This document shows positions 14,178 through 24,311 of a stretch of 64,000 nucleotides of DNA, piece after piece (position 1 is the first letter of the stretch; every line of letters starts with the position of its first letter). The translations under genes and the position numbers were made by a program. The stretch is from Mannheimia cairinae (GTDB lineage: Bacteria; Pseudomonadota; Gammaproteobacteria; Enterobacterales; Pasteurellaceae): positions 248,001 to 312,000 of the forward strand of contig NZ_JAQSJE010000001.1 of NCBI RefSeq assembly GCF_028649535.1, given 5' to 3'. The notes below the pieces were generated by a model. That model was not told the origin of the DNA. It saw only the letters and a list, made by a program, of their open reading frames with translations, and made no database searches.

Positions 14178-15467
14178 ATGGATATTCGTCAAAAAATTGC
14201 TCACAACAAAATGACCTCATTTCAATGGACAGTCGTTGGACTTACCGTTTTACTCAATATGCTTGATGGTTTTGATTTAATGGCCCTTGCCTTTACAGCC
14301 AAAAGTATTCGCCAAGAACTAAATTTAGACGGTGCCGAAATTGGTAGCTTAATGAGCGCAGGATTATTCGGTATGGCTATCGGCTCTCTATTTCTTTCGC
14401 CTCTTGCCGATAAATTTGGTCGTCGTCCGCTACTTTTAATTGGTACAGGCTTATCAACACTTGGTATGCTACTAACCTATTTTGCGGGTTCTGCCTTTGA
14501 AATTGGCTTATATCGTGTGCTTACAGGTTTAGGTGTTGCGGCTATTTTAACTGGTACAAATGTGCTTGTTAGTGAATATTCAAGCCAAAAATGGCGTGGT
14601 TTAGCCATTGCTATCTATGCATCCGGTTTTGGTATTGGCGCAATGTTAGGCGGTATGTCTGCCGTATTACTACAAGATATTTATGGCTGGCGAGCCGTAT
14701 TTTTAGTTGGGGCAATCATTACTGGTGCGGTATTTGTCTTACTTTTTTTCGTATTACCAGAATCAGTTGAGTTTTTAATTTCAAAACGTCCTGCTAATGC
14801 AAAAGCTCGCTTAAATCAAATTGCAGAAAAATTAGGCTTAGGTAATGGCTGGGAATTACCAGAAGTTGAAAGAAAAAGCCAGCATAAAGTTGCAATCAGC
14901 CGCTTATTTGAACCCGAATATCGCCGTAATACGCTATTAATTTGGGTAGCATTTATTGCAATTTCGGCATCATTCTACTTTATTAGCTCTTGGACACCAG
15001 CATTATTAGAAGAAGCAGGTATGCCCAAAGCACAAAGCCAAACTGTTGGTATGGCAATTTCTGTTGGTGGCACAATCGGTTCTCTTATTTTCGGCTTTTT
15101 AGTGAGCCGTTGGGCAGCCAAACACATTTTACAAGCCTTCAGTATTCTCTCTGCAACCGCAGTAGTTGCTTTTGTATTCTCAGGTAGCCTTGGTTTAGCG
15201 ATTGTGTTAGCAATTATTGTTGGTGGATTAATTAACGGCTGTATTACAGGCTTATATACTATCAACCCAACCCTTTATGCCTCTGATTTCCGTAGCACAG
15301 GTGTGGGCACTGCAATCGGTGTTGGTCGATTAGGTTCTATTGTTTCTCCAACACTTGCAGGTATTTTATTAGATGCCGGCTGGAAGAAAAACGAACTTTA
15401 CCTAGGTGCAGCCGTGGTGTTATTAATAGCTGCAATAACAGTGCATTTTCTGAAACAGAAAAAGTAA
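14178..15467 (+). CDS. MFS transporter, aromatic acid:H+ symporter type
   Basis: A 429-residue major facilitator with twelve hydrophobic segments. NMLDGFDLMALAF in helix 1 has the DGFD signature of the aromatic acid:H+ symporter family (PcaK, MhpT, BenK). SPLADKFGRRPLLL is the loop 2-3 motif, and LPESVEFL closes the first half. AGAGGGAC lies just before the ATG. A gallate or other hydroxybenzoate product of the nearby tannase-like enzyme is a plausible substrate, but nicotinate or another carboxylate is possible. No aromatic ring-cleavage genes are visible in the window. Confidence 0.8.
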   Translation: MDIRQKIAHNKMTSFQWTVVGLTVLLNMLDGFDLMALAFTAKSIRQELNLDGAEIGSLMSAGLFGMAIGSLFLSPLADKFGRRPLLLIGTGLSTLGMLLTYFAGSAFEIGLYRVLTGLGVAAILTGTNVLVSEYSSQKWRGLAIAIYASGFGIGAMLGGMSAVLLQDIYGWRAVFLVGAIITGAVFVLLFFVLPESVEFLISKRPANAKARLNQIAEKLGLGNGWELPEVERKSQHKVAISRLFEPEYRRNTLLIWVAFIAISASFYFISSWTPALLEEAGMPKAQSQTVGMAISVGGTIGSLIFGFLVSRWAAKHILQAFSILSATAVVAFVFSGSLGLAIVLAIIVGGLINGCITGLYTINPTLYASDFRSTGVGTAIGVGRLGSIVSPTLAGILLDAGWKKNELYLGAAVVLLIAAITVHFLKQKK

Positions 15468-15481
15468 TTTAATTAAGTTCA

Positions 15482-15516
15482 AAAAAGCCTCAATATTAAA
15501 CATTGAGGCTTTATTT
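15482..15516. terminator. Bidirectional terminator between the MFS gene and ilvD
   Basis: AAGCCTCAAT pairs with ATTGAGGCTT. A-run and T-run flanks make it usable from both convergent genes. Confidence 0.85.
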
Positions 15517-15525
15517 TTGCTTAAA

Positions 15526-17361
15526 TTATAATAGAGACTTATCTCTCACCGCACCTTTATCTGCTGATGTTGCAAAGTGCCCAAACACTTTTAAAGCAAA
15601 AGAAACTTCACGTTGGCGGTTTGCAGGTTTCCAGCCTTTAGCATCTTGTTCTGCTCGGCGTTGTACAAGCTCGGCTTCTGGAACGACTAATTCGATTTTA
15701 CGATTTGGAATGTCGATTTCAATCGTATCACCATCTTGTACTACACCGATTAAACCGCCTGCGGCAGCTTCTGGTGAAACGTGTCCGATTGAAAGACCTG
15801 ATGTACCGCCTGAAAAACGTCCGTCAGTTAATAATGCACAGGCTTTACCTAAGCCCATTGATTTTAAGTAGCTGGTTGGATAAAGCATTTCTTGCATACC
15901 TGGGCCACCTTTAGGGCCTTCGTAACGAATTACTACAACGTGACCAGCTTGCACTTTACCGCCTAAAATCCCTGCTACAGCATCTTCTTGGCTTTCAAAT
16001 ACAATGGCTTTACCAGTGAATTTTAAGATGCTTTCGTCCACACCTGCCGTTTTTACAATACAGCCGTCTAAAGCAATATTACCCGATAACATTGCTAAGC
16101 CACCATCTTGGCTATAAGCATATTGTTTAGAACGGATACAACCATTTTCACGGTCATCGTCCACACTATCCCAACGACAATCTTGTGAGAATGCTTGTGT
16201 GGTGCGAATACCAGCTGGCCCTGCACGGAAGAAGTTATGAATCTCTTCGTCTTTCGTTAATACGATGTCATATTTAGCAATTTGCTCTGCTAGGCTTGTG
16301 CCTAATACCGTACGGGTTTGATTATTTAGAAGTCCTGCACGGTCTAATTCACCTAAAATTGCCATAATACCACCTGCACGGTGTACATCTTCCATATGGT
16401 ATTTATTGGTATTTGGTGCAACTTTGCTTAAACAAGGGACTTTGCGAGATAAACGGTCAATATCTGCCATCGTAAAATCGACTTCTGCTTCTTGAGCAGC
16501 CGCAAGTAGGTGTAATACAGTATTGGTTGATCCGCCCATTGCAATATCAAGGCTCATTGCGTTATCAAATGCATCTTTTGTTGCGATTGAACGCGGTAAC
16601 ACAGAATAATCATCTTGTTCATAATGTTTTTTGCATAGCTCAACAATTTGGCGACCTGCTTTTAAGAAAAGCTGTTTACGGTCTGCGTGAGTTGCAAGGC
16701 AAGAACCATTGCCCGGTAAGCTTAAGCCAAGTGCTTCAGTTAAGCAGTTCATTGAGTTAGCAGTAAACATTCCCGAGCAAGAACCACAAGTTGGGCACGC
16801 TGAACGCTCAATTGCATCCACATCTGCATCAGAAACATTTTTATCTGCACTTTGTACCATTGCATCAACAAGGTCTAGCTTAATAAGCTGGTCGGAAAGT
16901 TTAGTTTTTCCCGCTTCCATCGGGCCACCGGAAACAAAAATAGTTGGAATATTTAAGCGAAGTGCTGCCATTAACATTCCTGGGGTAATTTTGTCACAGT
17001 TTGAAATACAAACCATTGCATCTGCACAGTGAGCATTTACCATATACTCTACGCTGTCGGCAATTAAATCACGGCTCGGTAGAGAATAAAGCATACCACC
17101 GTGCCCCATTGCGATACCGTCATCCACCGCAATGGTATTAAATTCTTTTGCTACACCGCCTGCTTTTTCAATTTCAGCAGCAACCAGTTGCCCCATATCT
17201 TTTAAATGGACGTGTCCCGGTACGAATTGGGTAAATGAGTTCACTACCGCAATAATCGGTTTACCGAAGTCGTTTTCTTTCATTCCGGTTGCACGCCATA
17301 GTGCACGAGCCCCCGCCATATTACGACCTTGTGTTGAAGTCGCTGAACGTAAAATAGGCAT
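15526..17361 (-). CDS. ilvD: Dihydroxy-acid dehydratase
   Basis: Iron-sulfur enzyme converting 2,3-dihydroxy-acids to 2-keto acids in valine, leucine and isoleucine synthesis. It has 611 residues from the ATG at 17361, which starts [20 protein letters not shown] like E. coli IlvD and has GGAGAAG before it; a longer frame to 17451 is not needed. Cluster cysteines lie in [10 protein letters not shown] and [18 protein letters not shown], and GRFSGGTSG is the C-terminal signature. Other ilv genes are not adjacent. An uptake sequence lies upstream at 17440-17455. Confidence 0.97.
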   Translation of the reverse strand: MPILRSATSTQGRNMAGARALWRATGMKENDFGKPIIAVVNSFTQFVPGHVHLKDMGQLVAAEIEKAGGVAKEFNTIAVDDGIAMGHGGMLYSLPSRDLIADSVEYMVNAHCADAMVCISNCDKITPGMLMAALRLNIPTIFVSGGPMEAGKTKLSDQLIKLDLVDAMVQSADKNVSDADVDAIERSACPTCGSCSGMFTANSMNCLTEALGLSLPGNGSCLATHADRKQLFLKAGRQIVELCKKHYEQDDYSVLPRSIATKDAFDNAMSLDIAMGGSTNTVLHLLAAAQEAEVDFTMADIDRLSRKVPCLSKVAPNTNKYHMEDVHRAGGIMAILGELDRAGLLNNQTRTVLGTSLAEQIAKYDIVLTKDEEIHNFFRAGPAGIRTTQAFSQDCRWDSVDDDRENGCIRSKQYAYSQDGGLAMLSGNIALDGCIVKTAGVDESILKFTGKAIVFESQEDAVAGILGGKVQAGHVVVIRYEGPKGGPGMQEMLYPTSYLKSMGLGKACALLTDGRFSGGTSGLSIGHVSPEAAAGGLIGVVQDGDTIEIDIPNRKIELVVPEAELVQRRAEQDAKGWKPANRQREVSFALKVFGHFATSADKGAVRDKSLL

Positions 17362-17474
17362 AATCTTCTCCAAGTTTTTTGTTGTGTTTGCTAAATTTAA
17401 CCATTCTACTTGAATTTTAAAGCGATCGGTAATTTTTTTACAAGCGGTCAAATTTAAGAAAAAATTTACTAAAA

Positions 17475-17517
17475 TGTGAGTTATATCACATCGAAAAACT
17501 ATAAATTTCAGTATGCT
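17475..17517 (+). promoter_or_regulatory. CRP site and class II promoter for the PTS operon
   Basis: TGTGA (17475-17479), six bases, TCACA (17486-17490): a perfect CRP palindrome. A TATGCT -10 element at 17512-17517 would place the transcription start near 17524, so the site centres at about -41.5, the class II position. Confidence 0.75.
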
Positions 17518-17549
17518 TTCATTATTAATATAAATTAAAGGAGAATATT

Positions 17550-19043
17550 ATGTTTAAGCAACTTCAACAAGTCGGCAAAGCTTTTATGTTGCCGATTGCT
17601 ATTCTGCCTGCCGCAGGTTTACTACTTGGGATAGGCGGTGCATTATCAAATAAAGCAACCGTTCAAGCCTACCCTATTTTAGATAACCCAACCTTGCAAG
17701 GTATTTTCCAAATTATGTCGGCGGCAGGTTCTGTCGTTTTTGGCAATTTGGCTTTATTACTCTGTATTGGTTTAGGCATTGGGCTAGCAAAACGAGATAA
17801 AGGCGTTGCAGCCTTAGCTGCGGTGGTTGGTTATTTAATTATGACAGGCACAATAGCGGCCCTGATTCCTCTTTTCTCACCTGAAACTAAAGGAATTGAT
17901 ACGGGTGTTATCGGTTCATTAGTTATGGGCTTAATTACGGTAAAACTACATAATAAATACCATAATATTCAACTGCCACAAATTTTAGGTTTCTTTGGTG
18001 GCTCCCGCTTTGTACCGATTGTTACAGCTTTTGCCGCTATTTTTGTTGGGGCGGTATTCTTCTTAATTTGGCCAACATTCCAAAACTGGTTAGTGTCTGC
18101 TGGCGAAGGGATTAGCTCAATGGGCGAAATCGGCACCTTCTTCTACGGCTTCTTAATGCGTTTAAGCGGTGCAGTTGGTTTACACCATATGATCTACCCG
18201 CTTTTCTGGTACACCGAACTAGGCGGAACCGAGGTGGTAAATGGCGAAACAATTATTGGGGCACAAAAAATATTCTTTGCTCAATTAGCAGCCCCAACAC
18301 ACCAAGGCTTATTTACTGAAGGTACTCGCTTCTTTGCCGGCCGTTTTGATACGATGATGTTTGGCTTACCCGCTGCTTGTTTAGCAATGTATCACGCAGT
18401 ACCAAAAGTTCGCCGTAGAGCGATTGGCGGTTTATTCCTTGGGGCAGCTTTAACATCATTTATCACAGGCATTACCGAGCCGATTGAATTTATGTTCTTA
18501 TTCGTTGCACCGTGGCTTTATGTCTTCCACGCTTTCTTAGATGGTGTCTCATTCTTTATTGCAGATTTACTGAATATCTCTATCGGTAATACTTTCTCTG
18601 GCGGATTTATAGATTTCTTACTCTTCGGTATCTTACAAGGCAATGAAAACACAAACTGGATACGTGTTGTGCTTGTCGGCTTACCTTGGGCAGCACTTTA
18701 CTACTTCTCGTTCTTATTCCTAATTAAAAAATTCAACGTGATGACACCGGGAAGAGCAGAAGAAACCGAAGAAGTTGTAGAGCAAGAAACCAGCTCTTTA
18801 ACTGAAACGGCTCATCACATTATTTCAGCATTAGGCAATGCGGAAAACATTGAAAATGTAGATGCCTGCATTACCCGATTACGTGTTTCGGTAAAAGATG
18901 TCAAAGCGGTAAATAAAGCTCGCTTAAAAGCATTAGGGGCGATTGATGTTTTAGAAGTCGGCGGTGGCGTACAAGCCGTATTCGGAGCTAAAGCCGTACT
19001 TTATAAAAGCGAAGTGAATCAAATTTTAGGAAAAGAAGACTAA
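17550..19043 (+). CDS. PTS sugar transporter EIICB, glucose/maltose family
   Basis: A 497-residue membrane permease fused to an EIIB domain. The EIIC part (residues 1-400) has the family motif GITEPIEFMFLFVAPWLY and the early PIAILPAAGLLLGIGGAL. The EIIB part carries the phosphorylated Cys440 in VDACITRLRVSV. No EIIA domain is present, so the soluble Crr-type EIIA must be used. It is closest in layout to PtsG/MalX; glucose, maltose or an amino sugar are possible substrates. It is followed by murP and is probably CRP-activated. AAGGAG lies before the ATG. Confidence 0.88.
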   Translation: MFKQLQQVGKAFMLPIAILPAAGLLLGIGGALSNKATVQAYPILDNPTLQGIFQIMSAAGSVVFGNLALLLCIGLGIGLAKRDKGVAALAAVVGYLIMTGTIAALIPLFSPETKGIDTGVIGSLVMGLITVKLHNKYHNIQLPQILGFFGGSRFVPIVTAFAAIFVGAVFFLIWPTFQNWLVSAGEGISSMGEIGTFFYGFLMRLSGAVGLHHMIYPLFWYTELGGTEVVNGETIIGAQKIFFAQLAAPTHQGLFTEGTRFFAGRFDTMMFGLPAACLAMYHAVPKVRRRAIGGLFLGAALTSFITGITEPIEFMFLFVAPWLYVFHAFLDGVSFFIADLLNISIGNTFSGGFIDFLLFGILQGNENTNWIRVVLVGLPWAALYYFSFLFLIKKFNVMTPGRAEETEEVVEQETSSLTETAHHIISALGNAENIENVDACITRLRVSVKDVKAVNKARLKALGAIDVLEVGGGVQAVFGAKAVLYKSEVNQILGKED

Positions 19044-19055
19044 CATTTGATTAAA

Positions 19056-19113
19056 ACAAGCGGTCGGTTTTAGGGAAATTTTTGCAAATTTTACGAAAAA
19101 ACAGACCGCTTGC
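19056..19113. repeat. Head-to-head uptake-sequence pair
   Basis: ACAAGCGGTC (19056-19065) and GACCGCTTGC (19104-19113) with AT-rich USS-like spacer; could form a hairpin between the EIICB gene and murP. Confidence 0.7.
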
Positions 19114-19142
19114 ATAAAACTCAATTTACTAAGGGGGTTATT

Positions 19143-20576
19143 ATGTCAGCCATTAATAAACAAACAATTAGTGAATTATTACAACACTTAGGAGGTTCTT
19201 CAAATATTATACGAGCAGGTAATTGTATGACTCGTTTGCGGGTTTCGTTACAAGATCCTCATATAGCAAATATCAATGCTATTAAAGCAACTACAGGTGT
19301 ATTGGGCGTTGTTGAGGCAGAAGATCAGCTACAAATTATTTTAGGACCCGGCAAAGCGGCAAAAGCGGCAGAATTAATGAATCAAATTCTTAAAGATGCT
19401 CCAACACTATCGGAAGATTTAGCCACAGTTGCAAAACAGAATAAACAGCAATTAAAAGCTAAACAAACTAACTCCATACAGCAATTCTTAACAAAATTTG
19501 CCACTATATTCACACCTTTAATACCAGGCTTTATTGCAGCTGGTTTATTACTTGGCTTTGCTACCTTATTTCAACAACTTTTTATTACGGGAAATGAAAC
19601 GCCAAATACGATACTTGTAGAACTTGTCAATTATATGAAAGTATTCAGTAAAGGGCTTTTCAGCTTTTTAAGTATTTTAATTGGTTATAACGCAGCAAAA
19701 GCCTTTGGCGGCAGTGGTGTAAATGGTGCAATTCTCGCCTCATTATTTATTTTAGGTTACAACCCTGATGCTAAAGCAGGCATTTATTCTGGAATGGGTA
19801 CATTTTTTGGCTTAGAAATTGATCCGAGAGGCAATATTATCGGTGTGCTGATTGCGGCTATAGTCGGTGCAAAAGTCGAGCAACTTGTTCGCAAATTCAT
19901 TCCTGATAATTTAGATATGGTGCTAACCTCCACCTTAACATTACTCATTATGGGGGTATTTACTTTCTTAATTATTATGCCTATTGGCGTTGTATTATTT
20001 GATGGAATGTCTTGGCTGTTCTCGCATTTAAACGGTAATCCATTAGGTAGTGCGGTATTAGCAGGGTTATTCTTAATTGCTGTAATGTTTGGGATTCATC
20101 AAGGGTTTGTGCCTGTTTATTTCGCTCTTGTTGAAACTCAAGGCTTCAATGCTCTTTTCCCTATTCTTGCAATGGCTGGTGCGGGGCAAGTGGGAGCGGC
20201 TATCGCCCTTTATGTAAAAGCCAATAAAGGCTCAGCATTACGCAACCAAATCAAAGGTGCAATTATCCCCGGTTTTTTAGGTGTGGGAGAACCTCTAATT
20301 TATGGGGTAACTTTACCTAGAGTGAAACCTTTTATTACGGCTTGTATCGGTGGTGCAGCAGGCGGTTTTGTGATTGGCTTAATTGCTTATTTAGGTTTCC
20401 CAATGGGATTAAATACGGTATTCGGGCCTTCTGGCTTACTCGCAATTCCATTAATGACCTCAAATAGCGGAATTTTCCCAGCAATTGCAATTTACCTCTG
20501 CGGAACAGCTACAGCTTATGTGGTAGGCTTTATCACAACCTATTTCTTTGCCGTAAAAGATGTCGATTTAAGCTAA
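19143..20576 (+). CDS. murP: N-acetylmuramic acid PTS permease EIIBC
   Basis: Imports and phosphorylates N-acetylmuramic acid to MurNAc-6-phosphate. It has 477 residues from the ATG at 19143, which has AAGGGGG before it; a start at 19110 would add 11 residues without support. The N-terminal EIIB has Cys28 in [10 protein letters not shown], as in E. coli MurP. The EIIC part contains [37 protein letters not shown] and [14 protein letters not shown], all near-identical to MurP. It also lacks EIIA. The MurNAc-6-phosphate etherase MurQ is encoded at 52.5 kb, so the pathway is complete but split. Confidence 0.93.
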   Translation: MSAINKQTISELLQHLGGSSNIIRAGNCMTRLRVSLQDPHIANINAIKATTGVLGVVEAEDQLQIILGPGKAAKAAELMNQILKDAPTLSEDLATVAKQNKQQLKAKQTNSIQQFLTKFATIFTPLIPGFIAAGLLLGFATLFQQLFITGNETPNTILVELVNYMKVFSKGLFSFLSILIGYNAAKAFGGSGVNGAILASLFILGYNPDAKAGIYSGMGTFFGLEIDPRGNIIGVLIAAIVGAKVEQLVRKFIPDNLDMVLTSTLTLLIMGVFTFLIIMPIGVVLFDGMSWLFSHLNGNPLGSAVLAGLFLIAVMFGIHQGFVPVYFALVETQGFNALFPILAMAGAGQVGAAIALYVKANKGSALRNQIKGAIIPGFLGVGEPLIYGVTLPRVKPFITACIGGAAGGFVIGLIAYLGFPMGLNTVFGPSGLLAIPLMTSNSGIFPAIAIYLCGTATAYVVGFITTYFFAVKDVDLS

Positions 20577-20585
20577 TTAAAGCAT

Positions 20586-20625
20586 AAAAAAGCGTGTTAA
20601 ACTTTGAATTTAACACGCTTTTTTA
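20586..20625. terminator. Bidirectional terminator between murP and ompW
   Basis: AAAAAGCGTGTTAAA pairs with TTTAACACGCTTTTT around a 7-base loop; A and T runs on either side serve both convergent genes. Confidence 0.9.
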
Positions 20626-20637
20626 AGTATAGATTAA

Positions 20638-21291
20638 TTAAAATTTAACCCCGAAGCCTGCAAATAAAACCACTGGATCAAGTTTTACTTTTACTTCGTG
20701 ATCTAAATCCAATGCTTTGAACTTCGCTGTTGTTTTAATACGTGTGTACCAAGCTGCAGCATTGAAATAGATATTATCGGTTAATTTTACATCTACCCCT
20801 AAATTAGCAACTGGTCCAAATGAGTGTTTTTTCACACTTAAATCTGTTACTTTCGAATCAACAGATTTCGCATGATAAAAACGAGTGTAGTTTAAACCAG
20901 CACCAATATAAGGTTTAACTTTTGCCGTTGGTTCAAAGAAGTAGTATTGAGCATAAAGGCTTGGTGGTAATTGTTTTAAACTTACTACTCGCCCTAGATC
21001 CGAGTCCGCTCCTAATGCTGGTACATTTGCGTTAATTTTATGAGAGAACGGTGTTGCACCTAATAACTCAATACCTACATTATCCGCTAACATATAGGTT
21101 GCCGTTAAACCTAATTGCGTATTGTTTTTCACTTTCAAATCTACATCAACTGCGGTTTTAGTTGTAGAACTTGAATTGGCTTTAACGTGAACGGCACCTG
21201 CACGGAACATTACATCACCAGCTTGATGAGCCATTGCAGATCCAGCTAATAATGCACCACTTAACATAATTGCTAATGTTGTTTTTTTCAT
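20638..21291 (-). CDS. ompW: Outer membrane protein OmpW
   Basis: A 217-residue eight-stranded beta-barrel protein. The start at 21291 (MKKTTLAIML) has GAGG eight bases upstream; an ATG two codons earlier is too close to it. The signal peptide ends at GSAMA-HQ. The mature start HQAGDVMFRAGAVHV, the loop PSLYAQYYF, KPYIGAGLNYT and the terminal FAGFGVKF are OmpW hallmarks. OmpW forms a hydrophobic channel, and in E. coli is induced without oxygen by FNR. A perfect FNR box lies upstream here. Confidence 0.95.
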   Translation of the reverse strand: MKKTTLAIMLSGALLAGSAMAHQAGDVMFRAGAVHVKANSSSTTKTAVDVDLKVKNNTQLGLTATYMLADNVGIELLGATPFSHKINANVPALGADSDLGRVVSLKQLPPSLYAQYYFFEPTAKVKPYIGAGLNYTRFYHAKSVDSKVTDLSVKKHSFGPVANLGVDVKLTDNIYFNAAAWYTRIKTTAKFKALDLDHEVKVKLDPVVLFAGFGVKF

Positions 21292-21344
21292 ATTCATATC
21301 CTCAAAAATAATTAGAATACCCATAACGAGGTAAACTTTAGTGG

Positions 21345-21386
21345 AGTGTAAATGAATTGAAATAAAATTTAATTGATATTTATCAA
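21345..21386 (-). promoter_or_regulatory. FNR box and class II promoter for ompW
   Basis: TTGAT-ATTT-ATCAA (21373-21386) is a perfect FNR palindrome. On the minus strand TACACT (21350-21345) can serve as -10 with a start near 21338, which puts the FNR centre at about -41.5. Confidence 0.7.
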
Positions 21387-21453
21387 ATTTTTAACATTAA
21401 ATTACCCAATAAGAGTTATTTAATATATTTTTGTGATCTTTTTCACATTTTCA

Positions 21454-21482
21454 CTTGAAAATATCTTGACAAGCACTATTTA
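21454..21482 (+). promoter_or_regulatory. Sigma-32-like heat-shock promoter for clpB
   Basis: CTTGAAA (21454-21460), a 13-base spacer and CACTATTTA (21474-21482), which fits the heat-shock -10 CCCCATNTA at all but two defined positions. It lies about 75 bases before the clpB ATG. Confidence 0.55.
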
Positions 21483-21556
21483 TGACTATGTTGAGGGTTG
21501 AGGTATTTACCATAACTACCCAATCTCGATTAATTTAAACAGATTTTGGAGCAGAT

Positions 21557-24127
21557 ATGAATTTTGAAAAAATGACTACTAAACTGCAAGAAGCATTAGC
21601 AGAATCGCAATCACTTGCTGTTGGTAAAGATAACGCCTATATCGAACCAGCTCACTTACTTTATGCTTTGTTAAAACAAGAAGGTGGCTCTGTTGCCCCG
21701 TTATTAACAACATTGAATGTAAATGTGCCAACTTTTATTCGTGAATTACAAGACAATTTAGACCGCTTGCCACAAGTACAAGGTGGCAATACTCAAATTT
21801 CGCAACAGTTAATTCGGTTATTAAACCAATCGGACAAACTAGCACAACAATTTGGCGATAGCTTTATTTCATCAGAATTGTTTGTACTCGCAGCAGTAGA
21901 AGATAGCGGCGATTTAGGTAAATTATTGAAAAAATTTGGCTTAACAAAAGAAAACATTACGAATGCAATCAGCCAAATTCGAGGAGGAGACACCGTGAAC
22001 ACACAAAATGCAGAAGAAACCAGACAAGCATTACAAAAATATACCATTGATTTAACTGAGCGTGCCAAAGCAGGAAAATTAGACCCTGTTATTGGGCGAG
22101 ATGAAGAAATTCGCCGTGCCGTGCAGGTGCTACAACGCCGTACAAAAAACAACCCTGTGCTAATTGGGGAACCGGGTGTAGGTAAAACTGCGATTGTAGA
22201 AGGTTTAGCACAACGAATTGTCAATGGCGAAGTGCCTGAAGGTTTAAAAAATAAACGTGTACTCTCTCTTGATATGGGAGCCTTAATTGCAGGGGCAAAA
22301 TACCGTGGAGAATTTGAAGAACGCTTAAAAGCGGTATTGAATGAATTAGCCAAAGAAGAAGGGCAAGTTATTCTCTTTATTGATGAAATTCACACAATGG
22401 TAGGGGCAGGTAAAACAGACGGTGCAATGGACGCCGGCAACCTATTAAAACCAAGTCTTGCCCGTGGCGAATTGCACTGTGTTGGGGCAACAACTCTTGA
22501 TGAATATCGTCAATATATTGAAAAAGATGCAGCTCTTGAGCGTCGTTTCCAAAAAGTATTGGTTGATGAACCAACGGTCGAAGACACTATTGCGATTTTA
22601 CGTGGGTTAAAAGAGCGTTATGAAATTCATCATCACGTGCAAATTACAGACCCTGCGATTGTAGCTGCTGCAACGCTTTCGCATCGTTATATTTCTGATC
22701 GCCAATTACCCGATAAAGCGATTGATTTAATTGATGAGGCAGCATCAAGCCTACGTATGGAAATCGACTCAAAACCCGAGCCGTTAGACAAACTTGAACG
22801 TCGTATTATTCAGTTAAAACTAGAACGTCAAGCGTTGCAAAAAGAGGAAGATGAGGCAAGCCGCCAACGTTTAGCTAAATTAGATGAAGAAATGGCGGCG
22901 AAAGAGCGTGAATATTCTGAATTAGAAGAAGTGTGGAAAGCGGAAAAATCGGCACTTTTAGGCACACAACATATTAAGACAGAATTAGAAAATGCACGTA
23001 TTGAAATGGATCAGGCTCGCCGTGAAAGTAATTTAGAGAAAATGTCAGAATTACAATACGGCAAAATTCCACAGTTGGAAAAAGAGCTGGCAGATGCCGT
23101 GAAACGTGAAGAGGAAGGTGGCGAAAACCACTTACTTCGCACCAAAGTAACCGAAGAAGAAATTGCCGAAGTGCTTTCAAAAGCAACAGGCATTCCGGTA
23201 GCGAAAATGATGGAAGGCGAAAAAGAAAAACTGCTGCGTATGGAAGAGGTGCTACATAGCCGTGTTATCGGGCAAAATGAGGCTGTAGAGGCTGTAGCCA
23301 ATGCGATTCGCCGTAGCCGTGCTGGGCTTTCAGATCCGAATAAACCGATTGGTTCATTCTTATTCTTAGGCCCAACAGGGGTAGGTAAAACCGAATTAAG
23401 TAAAACCTTGGCAAATTTCTTATTTGACGATGAAGATGCGATGGTTCGCATTGATATGTCGGAATTTATGGAAAAACACAGTGTTTCTCGCTTAGTCGGC
23501 GCCCCTCCTGGTTATGTAGGTTATGAAGAAGGTGGTTATTTAACCGAGGCTGTTCGCCGCCGCCCATACTCTGTGGTGTTATTAGATGAAGTAGAAAAAG
23601 CCCACCCTGATGTGTTTAACATTCTATTGCAAGTGTTAGACGACGGGCGTTTAACCGATGGGCAAGGCAGAACGGTTGATTTCCGTAATACGGTAGTAAT
23701 TATGACCTCAAACTTAGGCTCGCATCTGATTCAAGAAAACCCTGAATTAGATTACGCAGGAATGAAAGAGGTGGTAATGTCTGTGGTGGGGCAACACTTC
23801 CGCCCAGAATTTATCAACCGTATTGATGAAACTGTGGTCTTCCACCCGCTTGGTCAAGAACATATTCGCTCGATTGCCTTAATTCAGTTACAACGCTTAA
23901 TCAAACGTTTAGCGGAACGTGGCTATGAATTAACAGTAACAGATACGGCACTTGATCATATTGGTAAAGCCGGCTTTGACCCATTATTTGGGGCTCGCCC
24001 ACTTAAACGTGCAATCCAACAAGAGCTAGAAAACCCACTTGCTCAGCAAATTTTAAGTGGTAAATTGCTACCGAATAAAGCGGTAACAATAGATTATCAA
24101 AACGATCGTATTGTTGCTATTCAATAA
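21557..24127 (+). CDS. clpB: ATP-dependent disaggregase ClpB
   Basis: Hexameric cytoplasmic AAA+ chaperone that pulls polypeptides from aggregates together with DnaK. It has 856 residues, like E. coli (857). The N-terminal Clp repeat domain spans 1-145, NBD1 has GEPGVGKT at 204-211, a long coiled-coil middle domain spans about 410-525 ([18 protein letters not shown]...), and NBD2 has GPTGVGKT near 603. An internal GTG at 21995 (Val147) is preceded by GAGGAGG, matching the site where E. coli makes the short ClpB isoform lacking the N-domain. The upstream promoter looks sigma-32-dependent. Confidence 0.98.
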   Translation: MNFEKMTTKLQEALAESQSLAVGKDNAYIEPAHLLYALLKQEGGSVAPLLTTLNVNVPTFIRELQDNLDRLPQVQGGNTQISQQLIRLLNQSDKLAQQFGDSFISSELFVLAAVEDSGDLGKLLKKFGLTKENITNAISQIRGGDTVNTQNAEETRQALQKYTIDLTERAKAGKLDPVIGRDEEIRRAVQVLQRRTKNNPVLIGEPGVGKTAIVEGLAQRIVNGEVPEGLKNKRVLSLDMGALIAGAKYRGEFEERLKAVLNELAKEEGQVILFIDEIHTMVGAGKTDGAMDAGNLLKPSLARGELHCVGATTLDEYRQYIEKDAALERRFQKVLVDEPTVEDTIAILRGLKERYEIHHHVQITDPAIVAAATLSHRYISDRQLPDKAIDLIDEAASSLRMEIDSKPEPLDKLERRIIQLKLERQALQKEEDEASRQRLAKLDEEMAAKEREYSELEEVWKAEKSALLGTQHIKTELENARIEMDQARRESNLEKMSELQYGKIPQLEKELADAVKREEEGGENHLLRTKVTEEEIAEVLSKATGIPVAKMMEGEKEKLLRMEEVLHSRVIGQNEAVEAVANAIRRSRAGLSDPNKPIGSFLFLGPTGVGKTELSKTLANFLFDDEDAMVRIDMSEFMEKHSVSRLVGAPPGYVGYEEGGYLTEAVRRRPYSVVLLDEVEKAHPDVFNILLQVLDDGRLTDGQGRTVDFRNTVVIMTSNLGSHLIQENPELDYAGMKEVVMSVVGQHFRPEFINRIDETVVFHPLGQEHIRSIALIQLQRLIKRLAERGYELTVTDTALDHIGKAGFDPLFGARPLKRAIQQELENPLAQQILSGKLLPNKAVTIDYQNDRIVAIQ

Positions 24128-24131
24128 GCTT

Positions 24132-24195
24132 ACAAGCGGTCAAATTTTTGTAAAATTTTGCATTTGCAAAAAATAAAGCAAAAATAACCGCTTGT
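24132..24195. repeat. Head-to-head uptake-sequence pair
   Basis: ACAAGCGGTC (24132-24141) and ACCGCTTGT (24187-24195), just after clpB; a possible hairpin upstream of the strong terminator at 24214. Confidence 0.7.
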
Positions 24196-24213
24196 AGTAA
24201 AAATTTTCATATT

Positions 24214-24253
24214 GCCCTTCATTATTTTTCATAATCTAATGAAGGGCTTTTTT
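24214..24253 (+). terminator. clpB terminator
   Basis: GCCCTTCATTA (24214-24224) pairs with TAATGAAGGGC (24237-24247), followed by TTTTTT. Confidence 0.88.
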
Positions 24254-24311
24254 TATCTGTTTTTGTTATGATAAATCAAACTTTGATAATAAAACTGAAT
24301 AGGAGTGTTCA

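Noticed and set aside
15526-17451. Longer starts for ilvD, trxA, pgsA, relA and ompW.
   Set aside because: Internal ATGs align with known family starts and have good ribosome sites.
21466-21492. Sigma-70 promoter TTGACA ... TATGTT before clpB.
   Set aside because: Spacer of 15 bases and a weak -10; the heat-shock-type promoter fits better, though both may act.
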